Positions 19,501 through 25,799 of a DNA stretch of 35,142 nucleotides are shown in pieces. Below the pieces are notes generated by a model that saw only the letters and a list, made by a program, of their open reading frames with translations, was not told the DNA's origin and ran no database searches. The position numbers and the translations under genes are program-made. The stretch is from Lachnospiraceae bacterium (GTDB lineage Bacteria > Bacillota > Clostridia > Lachnospirales > Lachnospiraceae): contig VSNJ01000030.1 of assembly GCA_009774235.1 (NCBI GenBank), positions 1 through 35,142 of the forward strand, read 5' to 3'. Positions within the stretch are counted from its first letter, which is position 1, and each line of letters opens with the position of its first letter.

Positions 19501-20345
19501 TCTTCATTAGAAAGATTTTTATTCTCATTAGTAAATGGATTAACACCTTGTACCAGTCCCGCATATCTTTTTTTTAGGTCTTCTGCTGTTTTTGCAGTTT
19601 TGGTACTTTCTTCCTGCAGACCCCGTATAGCATTGGCATATTGTTCTGCAGTAGTTTTAGCATTTTCAAAATTTTCTTTTTGTATCTTTGTATAATTTAC
19701 AAGATACATAATTCCATTAACTGCCATACTTACAGCAGTACCAATTCCAAATGACAATACAGTATTCATTGCCATAGTGGCAGTCTGCAGTGCAAACGTT
19801 TTAGCCTTTGCTGCTACTAGCTGTGCACTATAACCAGCAAGGCTTGCTTTGCCGCCATTAAGCCCTGATATATATCCAGCAAAATTAGAATTAGTACTTT
19901 GCACTGCCTGGGAAAATTTCCTGGCATTTGCTTCACTGCCTGCAATATTTTTGTTATATTCTGTAATTGCATTTGATATACCAGTAATGCCTTTAGAAGT
20001 CTGGGCAAGGTTGTTGTAGTTGTGCTGGTTGATAAATTCATTGATATTTTCATTTGAAAGCGTATTTAGTTTATTATTTGTATATAGTTCTTTGATATGT
20101 TCTGAAAGATTTTGTACTTTCTGTAAGCCATGCTCTTCAAGTACAGTATCAATCCTGACAGTTGTATTACAGCTTTGTATGGCATTTTTTAATTCATTAA
20201 AATTTTCAGTATTAGTTAATGTAACTGGTGTATATAATACATTTTTTGTTCCTCCGAGCTTTCCTGTAATTCCACTAATATCAGCAATAGTTTTTCCTAT
20301 CAGTTTTATTGCATTAATATATATGTTATAGTATAATCTATACAT
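13593..20345 (-). CDS. Tape-measure protein, second exon (C-terminal 2250 residues)
   Basis: Continues the protein begun at 21.4-22.6 kb; the two together would give about 2640 residues. A hydrophobic segment near residues 190-215 (MNTVLSFGIGTAVSMAVNGIMYLV) fits the membrane-active part of tape measures. Residues about 900-1450 are Lys/Ala/Glu-rich with internal repeats: two copies of a unit ending YGKKTAGKIGKYIKYY / YGSGTAQKIEEYQKYY, and three copies of an AEAGNARNAKEKE-type unit of about 56 residues. The C terminus has GDDGWCVVQRGEGIL, common at tape-measure ends. As listed the exon starts at an ATG right after a stop codon, but this is an intron junction, not a true start. At about 0.15 nm per residue, the tail would be near 400 nm. 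Confidence 0.85.
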   Translation of the reverse strand: MYRLYYNIYINAIKLIGKTIADISGITGKLGGTKNVLYTPVTLTNTENFNELKNAIQSCNTTVRIDTVLEEHGLQKVQNLSEHIKELYTNNKLNTLSNENINEFINQHNYNNLAQTSKGITGISNAITEYNKNIAGSEANARKFSQAVQSTNSNFAGYISGLNGGKASLAGYSAQLVAAKAKTFALQTATMAMNTVLSFGIGTAVSMAVNGIMYLVNYTKIQKENFENAKTTAEQYANAIRGLQEESTKTAKTAEDLKKRYAGLVQGVNPFTNENKNLSNEDYNEFLDLNQKLAEIFPGLTKKYDENGNAILGLSGGIDTVIAKIQELIKQENLLKMAELDDSLKKYAEGDGDNKGQLSVIDGYAEKAEEAQEIYDIYNKFNDLFAGKNVGTDELGANEIEKVAEKAGLKFTDIDSSYGTWDLSTLSGINQKKLHEAFETFFKEVSEDRDKAKALLNNANQDMSSQMMFWVSDSVLYKQGGENLKTAITNMVNGINWAEYGVQDLEGIKELIQKNVLTPISIIINNPEQKKQFTDSLNNLLDIDYSSMPVEKAKSSIIQYLTVLMDLFNSYLPDTDKKNLEDMQKLFGFDNYQQNKGYKDILLPDNVEEAPVSFAKAWKELKSATDDSLKNITSGLLNMANAGTLTPDTLNSVKGYNILLDKTRLSAEKIVEEIYKLRDVDFTSMLASMHGGISSISNILATKKNNLDNKETSGNGIGADILSGMPEGIKKCSKEYQHFVNILGNGSSQMDECQKAANKLAAAYLDSNYFLEKLDNSNKDATISMLEEMGITNAEAIVMQMLTDKKEAYALKTQIAADETINFSNTTWAAISSTNAYQIASEQAQAALYRLYLQEYVLNNSKLSLRDKAKALKDYALSMGETALVAEASAYALEKSELEITNKNGKKKKKKNNKYFSNFTDYMEKHLPHFKKIIPDISAGNAGSTGSGNTSGNIPKTPSSKSTKAKESKTEIDWLARAIDSIINKTDLLAAKLENLFTNKRISKNLKKQIKEASKEIKKARSNAEKYKNKANKTSLPANLKRKARSGKITGSHRELVKVYGKKTAGKIGKYIKYYSKYQKAIKSAKKAAVKKKNLEQDLEDNTTLSKRNANINQQIRLTKKLQDAYAKAEKNYKNKADSIKLDKELKKLARNGKIKGSYKELIKKYGSGTAQKIEEYQKYYDKSKDAQKSRIEAKTSERELRKSKHQNIADDAEARINKLNAQAASQITVEKKNLYLKQSAKWIKESYNAQIKIAKLEKDSVKAAQLKAEKKKALNDLEIQTFQNLQDEYDSYVSLYSAEAGNARNAKEKEASIKKQAAYLKKSYSQQIKIANAEGNTALKKQLQIDKAKELLELNSQIYQNYADEYNASAGLANAQAVNALSAKEKNKYEQKSLEYTIQEYKYLYQAAKLKNDTIEMARLEAEIRKTANDSAKTQFDNISEEYGHKLDEIDRTSSFINNQVSLTESRNGFITASLYEKLVKSEEEHLNMLLLEKAALEENFKNVETGSSQWFEMRDIIWSVDEAIQSSNASITENKQKTMESRRELAELGRSVIDNINSEADFYEKILSYRNMFDNDTGTITNAGTTTLALHAGKISNKIAQKDLIQKQIEQLDKDFVSGNNNISFKDYYETRKGLIEQQQDYITGCYEEAEAIKELCEDGYGRQKDAMENLIDKYKQTLQSEKNLRDYEERASKQTANIASIKKQIEALKGNTTEEARAKMQKLAVQLNEAEKNLEDTEYDKYISDQEEILDNLLEEFENFTSRQLADMEGLIGKVINAMPSSSSIVNNTLNEIAGIWGIELSNALNASTLTGDYSTIADQSSATASIAQNIYDAVTGNYAGLSDNLLSVSSILQEMYNWLASNNFTTDIVDAINNINIYNPGNYTDTSTNIPNINDPDTEHIWDNNNDVNTELLNTITKMINTIGQDIYGQDKAGNSWSSRISSDGLSQMLYENTGRILDDDRILGLAQLLGINTNGLTSSQIVTDLKGLGYNSGQYGELRNTIATELSNQLGWTEHLTSINNNAGGSSTMGNETKEQIDNAGILYKVSNYISTSARKPQGSEQMALPSDPLNSYIYSRINKILDTEHSKNLAEMLGVNTQDSISTWKKNAAASLKNIGYSQGGIAETLKKIPGETGDDGWCVVQRGEGILNLEQTKQFSELVNNLPGLNNYTTMLPGLYNSAYNTIARNDNNVNVGDIVFNIDGSNVTDVDSFIRTMQQSIKGRDFMTDVVLSKISKGNSFAFMKY
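20309..20337 (+). promoter_or_regulatory. Promoter for the antisense zinc-ribbon gene
   Basis: TTGCAT (20309-20314), 17 nt, TATAAT (20332-20337) reads toward the zinc-ribbon gene, whose ATG lies about 38 nt further on behind a GAGAGGAAG. It lies in the tape-measure coding region just after the intron end. The spacing and -10 are very good. Confidence 0.6.
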
Positions 20346-21490
20346 CTATATAAGAGAGGAAGATGAGTTAGATTATGAAGTATTGCAGGAAATGCGGAAG
20401 AATATATGCAGAATCATATAAGTATTATGATAATAATTTATGTGTATATGAAAGTTTTCCATTAATAGAAGACCCTGGTATGACAGAGGATAAGTTCCTC
20501 AAACTTACAGAAGAAGGCAAAGATGCTTATGAGTTACATATCATAGACCTTTGTAAACAGTCTGGACATTTTGATGAAAACCGTTGTTTACGTGGTAAAA
20601 CAGAGAAAGATTATATTTATTATTATGATTATTATTATGCTTTTCGTTATGATAAGTATGAACAGCTGTCTGGCAGAAAAGCCCCTATAAAACAACGTGA
20701 CCTTACCCCTGATGAAAAGGCGATTGAAGAATGGGAAGCAAGACAGCGTATTTATGATTCCCCATTTTTTTCCAGAAGCAATAATGGTGCAAACCAGCCA
20801 AAGTGTCCTACTTGTGGCAGTACTAATATAAACCGGATTTCTGCAGCATCTAAATTTACAGGTGCAACGTTGTTTGGATTATTCAGTAAAACAGCAAAAA
20901 GCCAGTTCCAGTGTGGCAGCTGTGGTTATAAGTGGTAATACTAAGGATATAATATTTCTTGTTTTTATTATGCCAGGTATACATCTTATACCTCTCATAT
21001 TTATAAGATGTATTGCGCAAAGCAGCCTGGCTTCTGCTTCATTTAGGGTGCGCTTCCCTTTCTCCCCTGAGCACACATTAGTGATTATTAAAAACCACAT
21101 AGCCCTTATGCTCGATGAACATAGTCCATGCAGTAAAAACTGTTTAGGACTGTCTGCTGCGGATATCTGCCCATGTCCAGGGTTGTTACCATACCTTGTG
21201 TTTTCACACTTGCCACAGCAGCCTTTCGTACTGCTGTATGGTACCTGGACATCCGGGACGGGCTTCCCCGGCCCCAGTATGCTTTTATATTGTCCCAATC
21301 TGGGGCGCTGGAAGGACTGTATAAGCAGTCCCAGCTGTTATGCTTTTGACGCACAGCCGTGGTTAGACGCCAGCCATTTTCTGCTTTTAACTACCAGGGT
21401 CCTTGCCATATATTTATGGCTCGTACACATCACTGTTAAACCCTGCGGAGGCTAGGAAAGGAGAAATTACCAGCAATATGCTGGCAGACC
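20346..21490 (-). ncRNA. Group I intron (IC-like) in the tape-measure gene, containing an antisense ORF
   Basis: This sequence interrupts the tape-measure gene on its own strand and is clearly more GC-rich than its neighbours. P7 is GAGCAU (21108-21113) pairing with GUGCUC (21069-21074). P8 is 21093-21098 with 21081-21086. A P5abc-like domain is visible: P5b CAGCAG/CUGCUG stem (21216-21236), P5c hairpin with a GAAA loop (21198-21209), and then GGUAUGGUAACAA and GGACAUGG blocks as in the Tetrahymena rRNA intron. A receptor-like CCUAAA...AUGG hairpin follows at 21124-21150. P9/P9.1-like stems lie at about 21010-21060. The 5' half (P1-P4) and exact splice sites are unresolved: 5' near 21470-21500, 3' near 20345-20360. 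Confidence 0.75.
20375..20938 (+). CDS. Zinc-ribbon protein encoded inside the intron on the opposite strand
   Basis: A 187-aa protein with an N-terminal CRKCG motif and a C-terminal ribbon CPTCGS...CGSCGYKW; the middle is Tyr-, Asp- and Lys-rich (TEKDYIYYYDYYYAFRYDKYEQ). It looks like a zinc-ribbon protein of the type common in Lachnospiraceae. I see none of the usual homing endonuclease motifs (LAGLIDADG, GIY-YIG, HNH). It is transcribed against the surrounding tape-measure gene from its own promoter (TTGCAT-17-TATAAT at 20309-20337), with a GAGAGGAAG ribosome-binding site. It could be a passenger or moron gene, or a regulator. Its stop is followed directly by the structured intron core. 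Confidence 0.75.
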   Translation: MKYCRKCGRIYAESYKYYDNNLCVYESFPLIEDPGMTEDKFLKLTEEGKDAYELHIIDLCKQSGHFDENRCLRGKTEKDYIYYYDYYYAFRYDKYEQLSGRKAPIKQRDLTPDEKAIEEWEARQRIYDSPFFSRSNNGANQPKCPTCGSTNINRISAASKFTGATLFGLFSKTAKSQFQCGSCGYKW

Positions 21491-22647
21491 AGACCACCGC
21501 TTTTTTTTAATGCTGTATATACTGCTGCTATTGCAGCAGGTACAGGCAATGTAGATTCTGCTATGTTTCCCATTGCAGTTACAAATTTATTTAACAGCTG
21601 TATTCCAGATGTTATTGCACTGGAATCTGCAAGCATGTTTACAAGTTCTGTCCAGCTGTTAGAAAGCTGCTTAAGGCTTCCAGACCAGCTCCCAGCTTTT
21701 TCAACAGCTGCTGCTTCTGCACTGCCAGTACCACGTGTATAATCCTGTAGCATACTTTCATAGGATTGCCAGTTTTCTAATATAGCTGCCAGGAAGCCTG
21801 CATTTTCTTTGCCGCCAATATTTTTGGCAATTTTTGTTTTAAATGGGTCATTGCTGCCAAGGCTGTTATAAGTTTTTGCAAGGTCTTCAAGTATTTGTAT
21901 AGGCGTACGCAGCCGTAGGCTTCCATCTTCCAGCACGGTCATTGCTGCACCTGCTTTTTCAAGTGTGCTGGTAATTTTAGCTGAGTTTATATCCTGCAGG
22001 CTGTTAAATAGTGATATTACAGCTTTTCCAGCCTGGCTTCCTGTTTTTTCTGTTGCGGCAATGCTAGTGCCAGTTATAGCCGCCAGTTCATTGATTTTTA
22101 CACCATTTTTTGAAGCTGCTTCACTTGCGGCTGTTATTGCAGCTGCAAGGTCTTCAAGGCTTATACTGTTCTGCATGGCAATGTTGTTCATGCCATCAAG
22201 GGCATTATTAAGCCTGTCTGCTTCACCATTGTACCCATATGCTGCATCAGTAGCAAAAATCCAGCTGTTAGCTGTTTCTTCTGCTATGTTTCCAGAAGAC
22301 TGTGCAAGCAGTGAAGTTCCAGCAAGTTCCTTTGCTTTTACGCCATGGTATCCGTTGTAATCCATTTCCTGTACAGTGGAAAGCCATCCAGATGCACTTG
22401 TATTATATCTGTATGCTTTATCAAAGGCTTCTTCTATAAGCTGTTTAAGTTCCTGGCTGGTATACTTGTGTGACAGGCTGGAACCAGACAGCAGGCTGTC
22501 TATTTCTTTTAACTCTGTTACAGACTGGCTGATGCCTGAAATTATCTTTTGTGTGCACTGGTCTAAAATACTGGCAATATAAGTACCAGAATTGTCTTGT
22601 AATTCATTTGGGTTTTGTCCGTCCAATTTATTAACCACTCCTTCCAT
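21436..22647 (-). CDS. Tape-measure protein, first exon (N-terminal 390-400 residues)
   Basis: The first part of a TP901-type phage tape measure (tail length and DNA/membrane channel protein). Recognisable pieces are the Ala-rich helical stretch AAAITAASEAASKNGVKINELAAITGTSIAATEKTG and the KQLSNSWTELVNMLADSSAI segment that precede the hydrophobic core in this family. The open frame runs on to 21436 (PSLRRV), but those last residues are intron sequence; the exon probably ends near KKSGGL at about 21490-21505. The stated start (ATG 22647) has weak ribosome-binding support, while an internal GGAG lies about 11 nt before an in-frame TTG (about 22623), which may be the true start. Confidence 0.8.
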   Translation of the reverse strand: MEGVVNKLDGQNPNELQDNSGTYIASILDQCTQKIISGISQSVTELKEIDSLLSGSSLSHKYTSQELKQLIEEAFDKAYRYNTSASGWLSTVQEMDYNGYHGVKAKELAGTSLLAQSSGNIAEETANSWIFATDAAYGYNGEADRLNNALDGMNNIAMQNSISLEDLAAAITAASEAASKNGVKINELAAITGTSIAATEKTGSQAGKAVISLFNSLQDINSAKITSTLEKAGAAMTVLEDGSLRLRTPIQILEDLAKTYNSLGSNDPFKTKIAKNIGGKENAGFLAAILENWQSYESMLQDYTRGTGSAEAAAVEKAGSWSGSLKQLSNSWTELVNMLADSSAITSGIQLLNKFVTAMGNIAESTLPVPAAIAAVYTALKKSGGLVCQHIAGNFSFPSLRRV

Positions 22648-23185
22648 GTGTTATTTTACATTTCCATGTGGATAAATCTTATAGTGGTATTTGCATTAAT
22701 ATCCCCTCACTTCCGTTTTTTATTTTATAATTAAAGAAGTAAAAAATTAGATTAATATACAATTTACTTCTTAATTACCATTTTTGTTATTTGCCAGTGT
22801 CTTTCCATATATACACAAAACTTAGCCCACTGGCAGAGGTTCTTTTTATTTTTTTCATTAATATTAAATCCATATTTCCTGGGTGTTTTTAATTATATTA
22901 TCTGGTCTTATTTTTTATTTAAAATAAAGAACTTATTTAGAATAAACAGGTTAGTATTAGTTTTTTAGTACTTATTAGTAAATGTTAAGTAAATAATTTT
23001 TTAGAAACTATATGGAGATTTTAAAACCCTGGTTGATTCTGCCGCAATTCTAAGATATAATCTATATGGGGTATTTGTCTTTTACAGGCAGGTATAAGGT
23101 TTTTGTGGGATATCTGGGAGGATGAAACCAGAAGAAGCAGTGTCTTATAAAGTTAGGGATTATTGGTAAAGAATACAATATCCCA
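22648..23185. other. Non-coding region upstream of the tape-measure gene
   Basis: AT-rich sequence of about 540 nt without an intact gene. It holds leader repeat type II copy 1 (22805-22917) and, toward its right end, a frameshifted upstream part of an Rpn-type gene. A weak duplication of the RNA-polymerase gene end (AATAAGACCAG on the minus strand, about 22901-22912) also lies here. Confidence 0.5.
22805..22917 (-). repeat. Leader repeat type II, copy 1 (upstream of tape measure)
   Basis: Compared with 28092-28204: the 25-nt block at 22805-22829 matches 28092-28116 at 22 positions, and the second block (ctggtcttatttttt) begins 73 nt further on in both copies. On the minus strand both keep an open peptide W(T/A)K(L/F)CVYME, so a conserved short peptide or a conserved RNA element are both possible. 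A TGCCAGTG/CACTGGCA hairpin in this copy brackets the shared block. Confidence 0.6.
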
Positions 23186-23398
23186 TTGGATGGGAAAATA
23201 AGGAAGGATGTGAGTGATATGTGTAATTTAAGCCAGGGGATTTTAGAAAAAGGCGAAGCTATAGGAGAAGCCCGTGGAAAGGCAATAGCAGAAAATATGT
23301 TTATTAAAAATATGTATAAAAAAGGTTATAATTTAGACCAGATAGCAGATGTAACAGAGAAAAGCATTGAAGATATAGAAATTATTATTGGGGAGTAA
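23186..23398 (+). pseudogene. Remnant of an Rpn-type (PD-(D/E)XK) recombination-promoting nuclease/transposase
   Basis: The C-terminal 70 residues (DGKIRKDVSDMCNLSQGILEKGEAIGEARGKAIAEN...YNLDQIADVTEKS) match the typical tail of Rpn family proteins: an MCNLSxGI core, Lys/Glu helix, then a small helix-turn-helix-like end. In frame with it, upstream codons (about 23125 on) read IIGKEYNIPLDGK, as in family members, but the N-terminal catalytic domain is absent or frame-broken, with a stop near 23122. No start with a ribosome-binding site is apparent. It faces the lysis genes. Confidence 0.65.
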
Positions 23399-23486
23399 AA
23401 ATCTGGCAGAAAGTTTTACCAGCCTTTCATATAAAATAAATATTTTGTCTGGTATAAAAAGATTATATTAAAATCGGTTTAGATAT

Positions 23487-23517
23487 GCAGCTCAAAAAAT
23501 TAAGTTTTTTGAGCTGC
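23487..23517. terminator. Bidirectional terminator
   Basis: A strong stem GCAGCTCAAAAAA (23487-23499) with its complement TTTTTTGAGCTGC (23505-23517), 5-nt loop, lies between the plus-strand Rpn remnant and the minus-strand 115-aa gene, which converge on it. A/T-rich stem bases give T runs in both directions. Confidence 0.75.
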
Positions 23518-23545
23518 TATTATTATAATAGTAGTAATTATATAA

Positions 23546-23893
23546 CTACAGTTGTTTGTTTTCTTCTGGCAGGGTTTCTATAATTGAATGAACCAGTATT
23601 TTTTGGATTTCATCAGGTTCTAAACCAGCTATATAAGTTAAAACTTTCACAAGCCTTTCCTGGCTTGCTGACAGCATTGCAGCGGTTTCTTTAAGTACCA
23701 TGCTGGTGAATTCTTTACCATCCATGTTTTTTGTGTTTTCTGCAAGTTTATGGATAAATCTTAATATATTACTTTTATTTCCGGCAGATTTTCTTAAAGC
23801 AGGAAGAACAATAGCAGCAATTCCAGCAAACTCTGTTTTAACAATTTTAATATTTTTCTTATATTCAAGATATTTTTTAATTTTATTACCCAT
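23546..23893 (-). CDS. Small helical protein following the endolysin
   Basis: A 115-aa, Lys-rich helical protein with no recognised family. Residues 24-36 (GIAAIVLPALRKS) are hydrophobic but short; a single membrane pass is unlikely. It directly follows the endolysin gene (stop-to-start gap of 3 nt), so it is the last gene of the lysis operon and ends at a strong hairpin at 23487-23517. Function unknown. Confidence 0.55.
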   Translation of the reverse strand: MGNKIKKYLEYKKNIKIVKTEFAGIAAIVLPALRKSAGNKSNILRFIHKLAENTKNMDGKEFTSMVLKETAAMLSASQERLVKVLTYIAGLEPDEIQKILVHSIIETLPEENKQL

Positions 23894-23896
23894 AAA

Positions 23897-24427
23897 TTAT
23901 TTTTTGTCCTCCTTTTTACCTGTGCTGTTTTTTCCAGTGGAAGCAGTAGCATATTTAGGCCTGGCAAAACCTCTTATTACGGATTTGCTGCGGATTCTGC
24001 GCATTACACGTCCGCCATTGTCATTACTTGAAGTGCTTGTATTTCCTTCAATTATTGTATATGTACCATTGGGGTTTTTCTTTTCGACAATTCCTATATG
24101 TGATGCCCGCCCTTTCCCAAAATCCATAAGGCATAAATCACCTTTCTTTCCTTTGGTATCTGGATACCATCTGCCAGTTTTTTTATAATAATTTTCTACA
24201 TCAGGACAATATGCTGCTTTTTTCCCTCCACAAAATATATTTCTGGCTCCTGCTTTGTGGAAAAGCCAGGAGATAAAAACACAGCACCATGGGTATGCAT
24301 CACCACTTACAACTTTTCCATAGTACCATGTATTATATTTTACCTTATTGGAATTAGCAGGTATTTCTTTTGTACCTATTTCTTTTATAGCAGTTTTTAA
24401 TAATTTATTTGCGGTAACTGCAGCCAT
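23897..24427 (-). CDS. CHAP-type endolysin (peptidoglycan hydrolase)
   Basis: A 176-aa cell-wall hydrolase. The catalytic Cys lies in PWCCVFISW (C48; the family pattern is W-C-A-x-F), the catalytic His in RASHIGIV (H110), and the polar third residue in TIIEGNTS (E127 or N129). This is the compact CHAP amidase/peptidase form used by Clostridium and Lachnospiraceae phages. There is no cell-wall binding domain after residue 165, only a Lys-rich tail, so binding may rely on charge. It sits behind holin and a membrane protein in the minus-strand lysis cassette, 4 nt before the next gene. A tailocin or phage particle needs it for release. Confidence 0.87.
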   Translation of the reverse strand: MAAVTANKLLKTAIKEIGTKEIPANSNKVKYNTWYYGKVVSGDAYPWCCVFISWLFHKAGARNIFCGGKKAAYCPDVENYYKKTGRWYPDTKGKKGDLCLMDFGKGRASHIGIVEKKNPNGTYTIIEGNTSTSSNDNGGRVMRRIRSKSVIRGFARPKYATASTGKNSTGKKEDKK

Positions 24428-24454
24428 TCTTATTCCTTCTTTCTTTTAAAAAGG

Positions 24455-24964
24455 TTAAAAACCGTTTTTTAATTTTTCTTTGTAAGTTTCGTTTATAATT
24501 TCCATGGAAATCCGTACTTCACCATTTTCAAGATGGTTATCTTCTAAAAGCTTTTCATATTTTTCATACATATGGATACAGTGTTTAAAACTGTCTTTGT
24601 TGCATGGCCTGCCTTCAGAAACCTTTGTAGCAAAGTTGTTAATTTCCCAACGCATATCATTGATTTCTTTATCTATAAACATTTCTGTAAGTTTTTTTAA
24701 ATCATTCCGTATTTCATTATCATGTTTATCAGACTGTATTACATCATTTTTTTGTTTTTTCTGTAACATATCCAGGTTTTGTGTGGTCTGTATAAGAAGT
24801 TCATGGTCATAGTTTTTATTTCTAACCCATTTTACTGGTTTGCCAATAATCTCTGAAAATCTGCCAGTTATAGAAACTATTGCAATTATTCCTGACATAA
24901 TTATAAAAATGCCAAGTATAACAGAGGTAATGTCCTGGTTAAATAATTCAGTTATTGCATCCAT
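24455..24964 (-). CDS. Membrane-anchored coiled-coil protein of the lysis module
   Basis: A 169-aa protein with one N-terminal membrane helix (about residues 10-33, TSVILGIFIIMSGIIAIVSI) followed by a long polar helical region (TTQNLDMLQKKQK..., EMFIDKEINDMRWEINNF). It resembles the single-pass proteins found next to holins in many Firmicute phages, which may be accessory lysis or tail-anchoring factors. It lies 17 nt after the holin gene and 27 nt before the endolysin. The exact role is unknown. Confidence 0.6.
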   Translation of the reverse strand: MDAITELFNQDITSVILGIFIIMSGIIAIVSITGRFSEIIGKPVKWVRNKNYDHELLIQTTQNLDMLQKKQKNDVIQSDKHDNEIRNDLKKLTEMFIDKEINDMRWEINNFATKVSEGRPCNKDSFKHCIHMYEKYEKLLEDNHLENGEVRISMEIINETYKEKLKNGF

Positions 24965-24981
24965 TTATAAAATCCTGTCTT

Positions 24982-25284
24982 TTATTTTTTATTAGTAATC
25001 TGCCTGATTGTCTGGAGTATTTTATCATAACCCGACATTGCACCAGCAGAACTTGCAAGTCCCATTAAGCACATACATATAATATTATCTGTTGTATATG
25101 GTATATCCTGGAGCTTGTACATAACAGCAGTTGCGGCAATGCCAGTAAAAAGCCCTGTAACCAGTGCAGTAATATTGTCTGGGGTATTTTTAAATAATTG
25201 TTTAGATATTTCTGTAAGTATGCCTGTAATTGCACTGCATATAAAAAATAGTTCAAAAAACAGGGTAGTAGTCATAATTATCAC
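24982..25284 (-). CDS. Holin-like membrane protein
   Basis: A 100-aa protein with hydrophobic segments at about residues 4-24 (TLFFELFFICSAITGILTEI), 38-54 (NITALVTGLFTGIAATAV) and 68-84 (IICMCLMGLASSAGAM), and a Lys-rich end (IRQITNKK). Length, segment number and the polar C terminus fit phage holins that let endolysin reach the wall. The gene starts directly after structured leader repeat copy B, begins with ATG at 25284 behind AAAGCAGG, and heads the lysis cassette. Confidence 0.75.
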   Translation of the reverse strand: MIIMTTTLFFELFFICSAITGILTEISKQLFKNTPDNITALVTGLFTGIAATAVMYKLQDIPYTTDNIICMCLMGLASSAGAMSGYDKILQTIRQITNKK

Positions 25285-25311
25285 CTGCTTTCTTTAAATA
25301 ATAAAAATAGA

Positions 25312-25469
25312 GCCTGTTTGTTACTTTATATAAAAGCAAAGCGGATATTCGCAATCCGCTTTGCCTGCAAGCAGGCATTAGCTACTTGCCCAATAACAAC
25401 TCAACCTCATTAAGTAAGGCCTAAACCCACCGCTTAAGAAGCGGGGAACTTACTTAATGAGGTTAAATT
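25312..25469 (-). repeat. Structured leader repeat, copy B (upstream of holin)
   Basis: On the minus strand: AATTTAACCTCATTAAGTAAG, a GCTTCTTAAGC hairpin with GGTGGGTTT, then CTTACTTAATGAGGTT, which is a perfect 16-bp inverted repeat of the opening arm. A GAGTTGTTATTGGGCAAGTA block, a GCCTGCTTGCAGGC palindrome and a GCAAAGCGGAT/ATCCGCTTTGC stem close the unit. This is the most complete copy. It lies between a hairpin (25470-25506) that could end the upstream genes and the holin start. Confidence 0.75.
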
Positions 25470-25506
25470 GCCCTTGTAATTACAAAATATTTGAAATTAC
25501 AAGGGC
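25470..25506. terminator. Hairpin ahead of leader repeat B
   Basis: GCCCTTGTAATT (25470-25481) pairs with AATTACAAGGGC (25495-25506), a perfect 12-bp stem with a 13-nt loop. A second perfect 12-bp stem, CAGGTATTATAA (25526-25537) / TTATAATACCTG (25549-25560), lies just after the end of the Cys-rich gene on the minus strand. Together they look like a transcription end between tail-tube genes and lysis genes. Confidence 0.55.
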
Positions 25507-25541
25507 AGTGTACAGCCTTGTATTCCAGGTATTATAAAAAA

Positions 25542-25799
25542 TTAATTCTTATAATACCTGCAGCCTTCTTTCTGGTTATAAGGGATATATTTATCCTTAT
25601 CATTACAGAATCTCTGGCAGATACACAGTTTTAACATTTCATTGGAGGTCTTTTCATGTTCTTTTAATTTACAGAAAAGCATAATTTTATTACTACGTTT
25701 TGAAAAATGTTCATAACAATTATTACACATAATATGCCTCGTATTTCTGGCTGCCGGAGGATTGCCATAAATATTAGCAATGCATTTATAATCAGGCAA
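25542..25799 (-). CDS. Small Cys-rich, probably zinc-binding protein
   Basis: An 85-aa protein with eight Cys residues spaced as CNNC (25-28) and CICQRFC (58-64), plus C at 5, 43 and 80 and a His, so a metal-binding fold is likely. The TTG start codon overlaps the last codons of the tube-protein gene (GTTGCCTGA), which implies coupling of translation; I see no separate ribosome-binding site, so the exact start is uncertain. No family recognised. Its end overlaps a perfect 12-bp hairpin that precedes leader repeat B. Confidence 0.6.
   Translation of the reverse strand: MPDYKCIANIYGNPPAARNTRHIMCNNCYEHFSKRSNKIMLFCKLKEHEKTSNEMLKLCICQRFCNDKDKYIPYNQKEGCRYYKN

Noticed and set aside
13593..20345. 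A true start codon at the first ATG of the 2250-aa frame
   Set aside because: There is no ribosome-binding site; a stop codon abuts it, and the sequence is an intron junction with an N-terminal exon elsewhere.
20940..21470. Group II intron or retron for the GC-rich segment in the tape measure
   Set aside because: I found no domain V-like hairpin, no GUGYG start and no reverse transcriptase; P7, P8 and P5abc-like elements fit group I better.
13593..22647. Long plus-strand open frames opposite the tape-measure gene
   Set aside because: They lack ribosome-binding sites, have odd composition (Ser/Leu/Phe-rich), and follow from the codon bias of the Lys/Ala-rich minus-strand protein.
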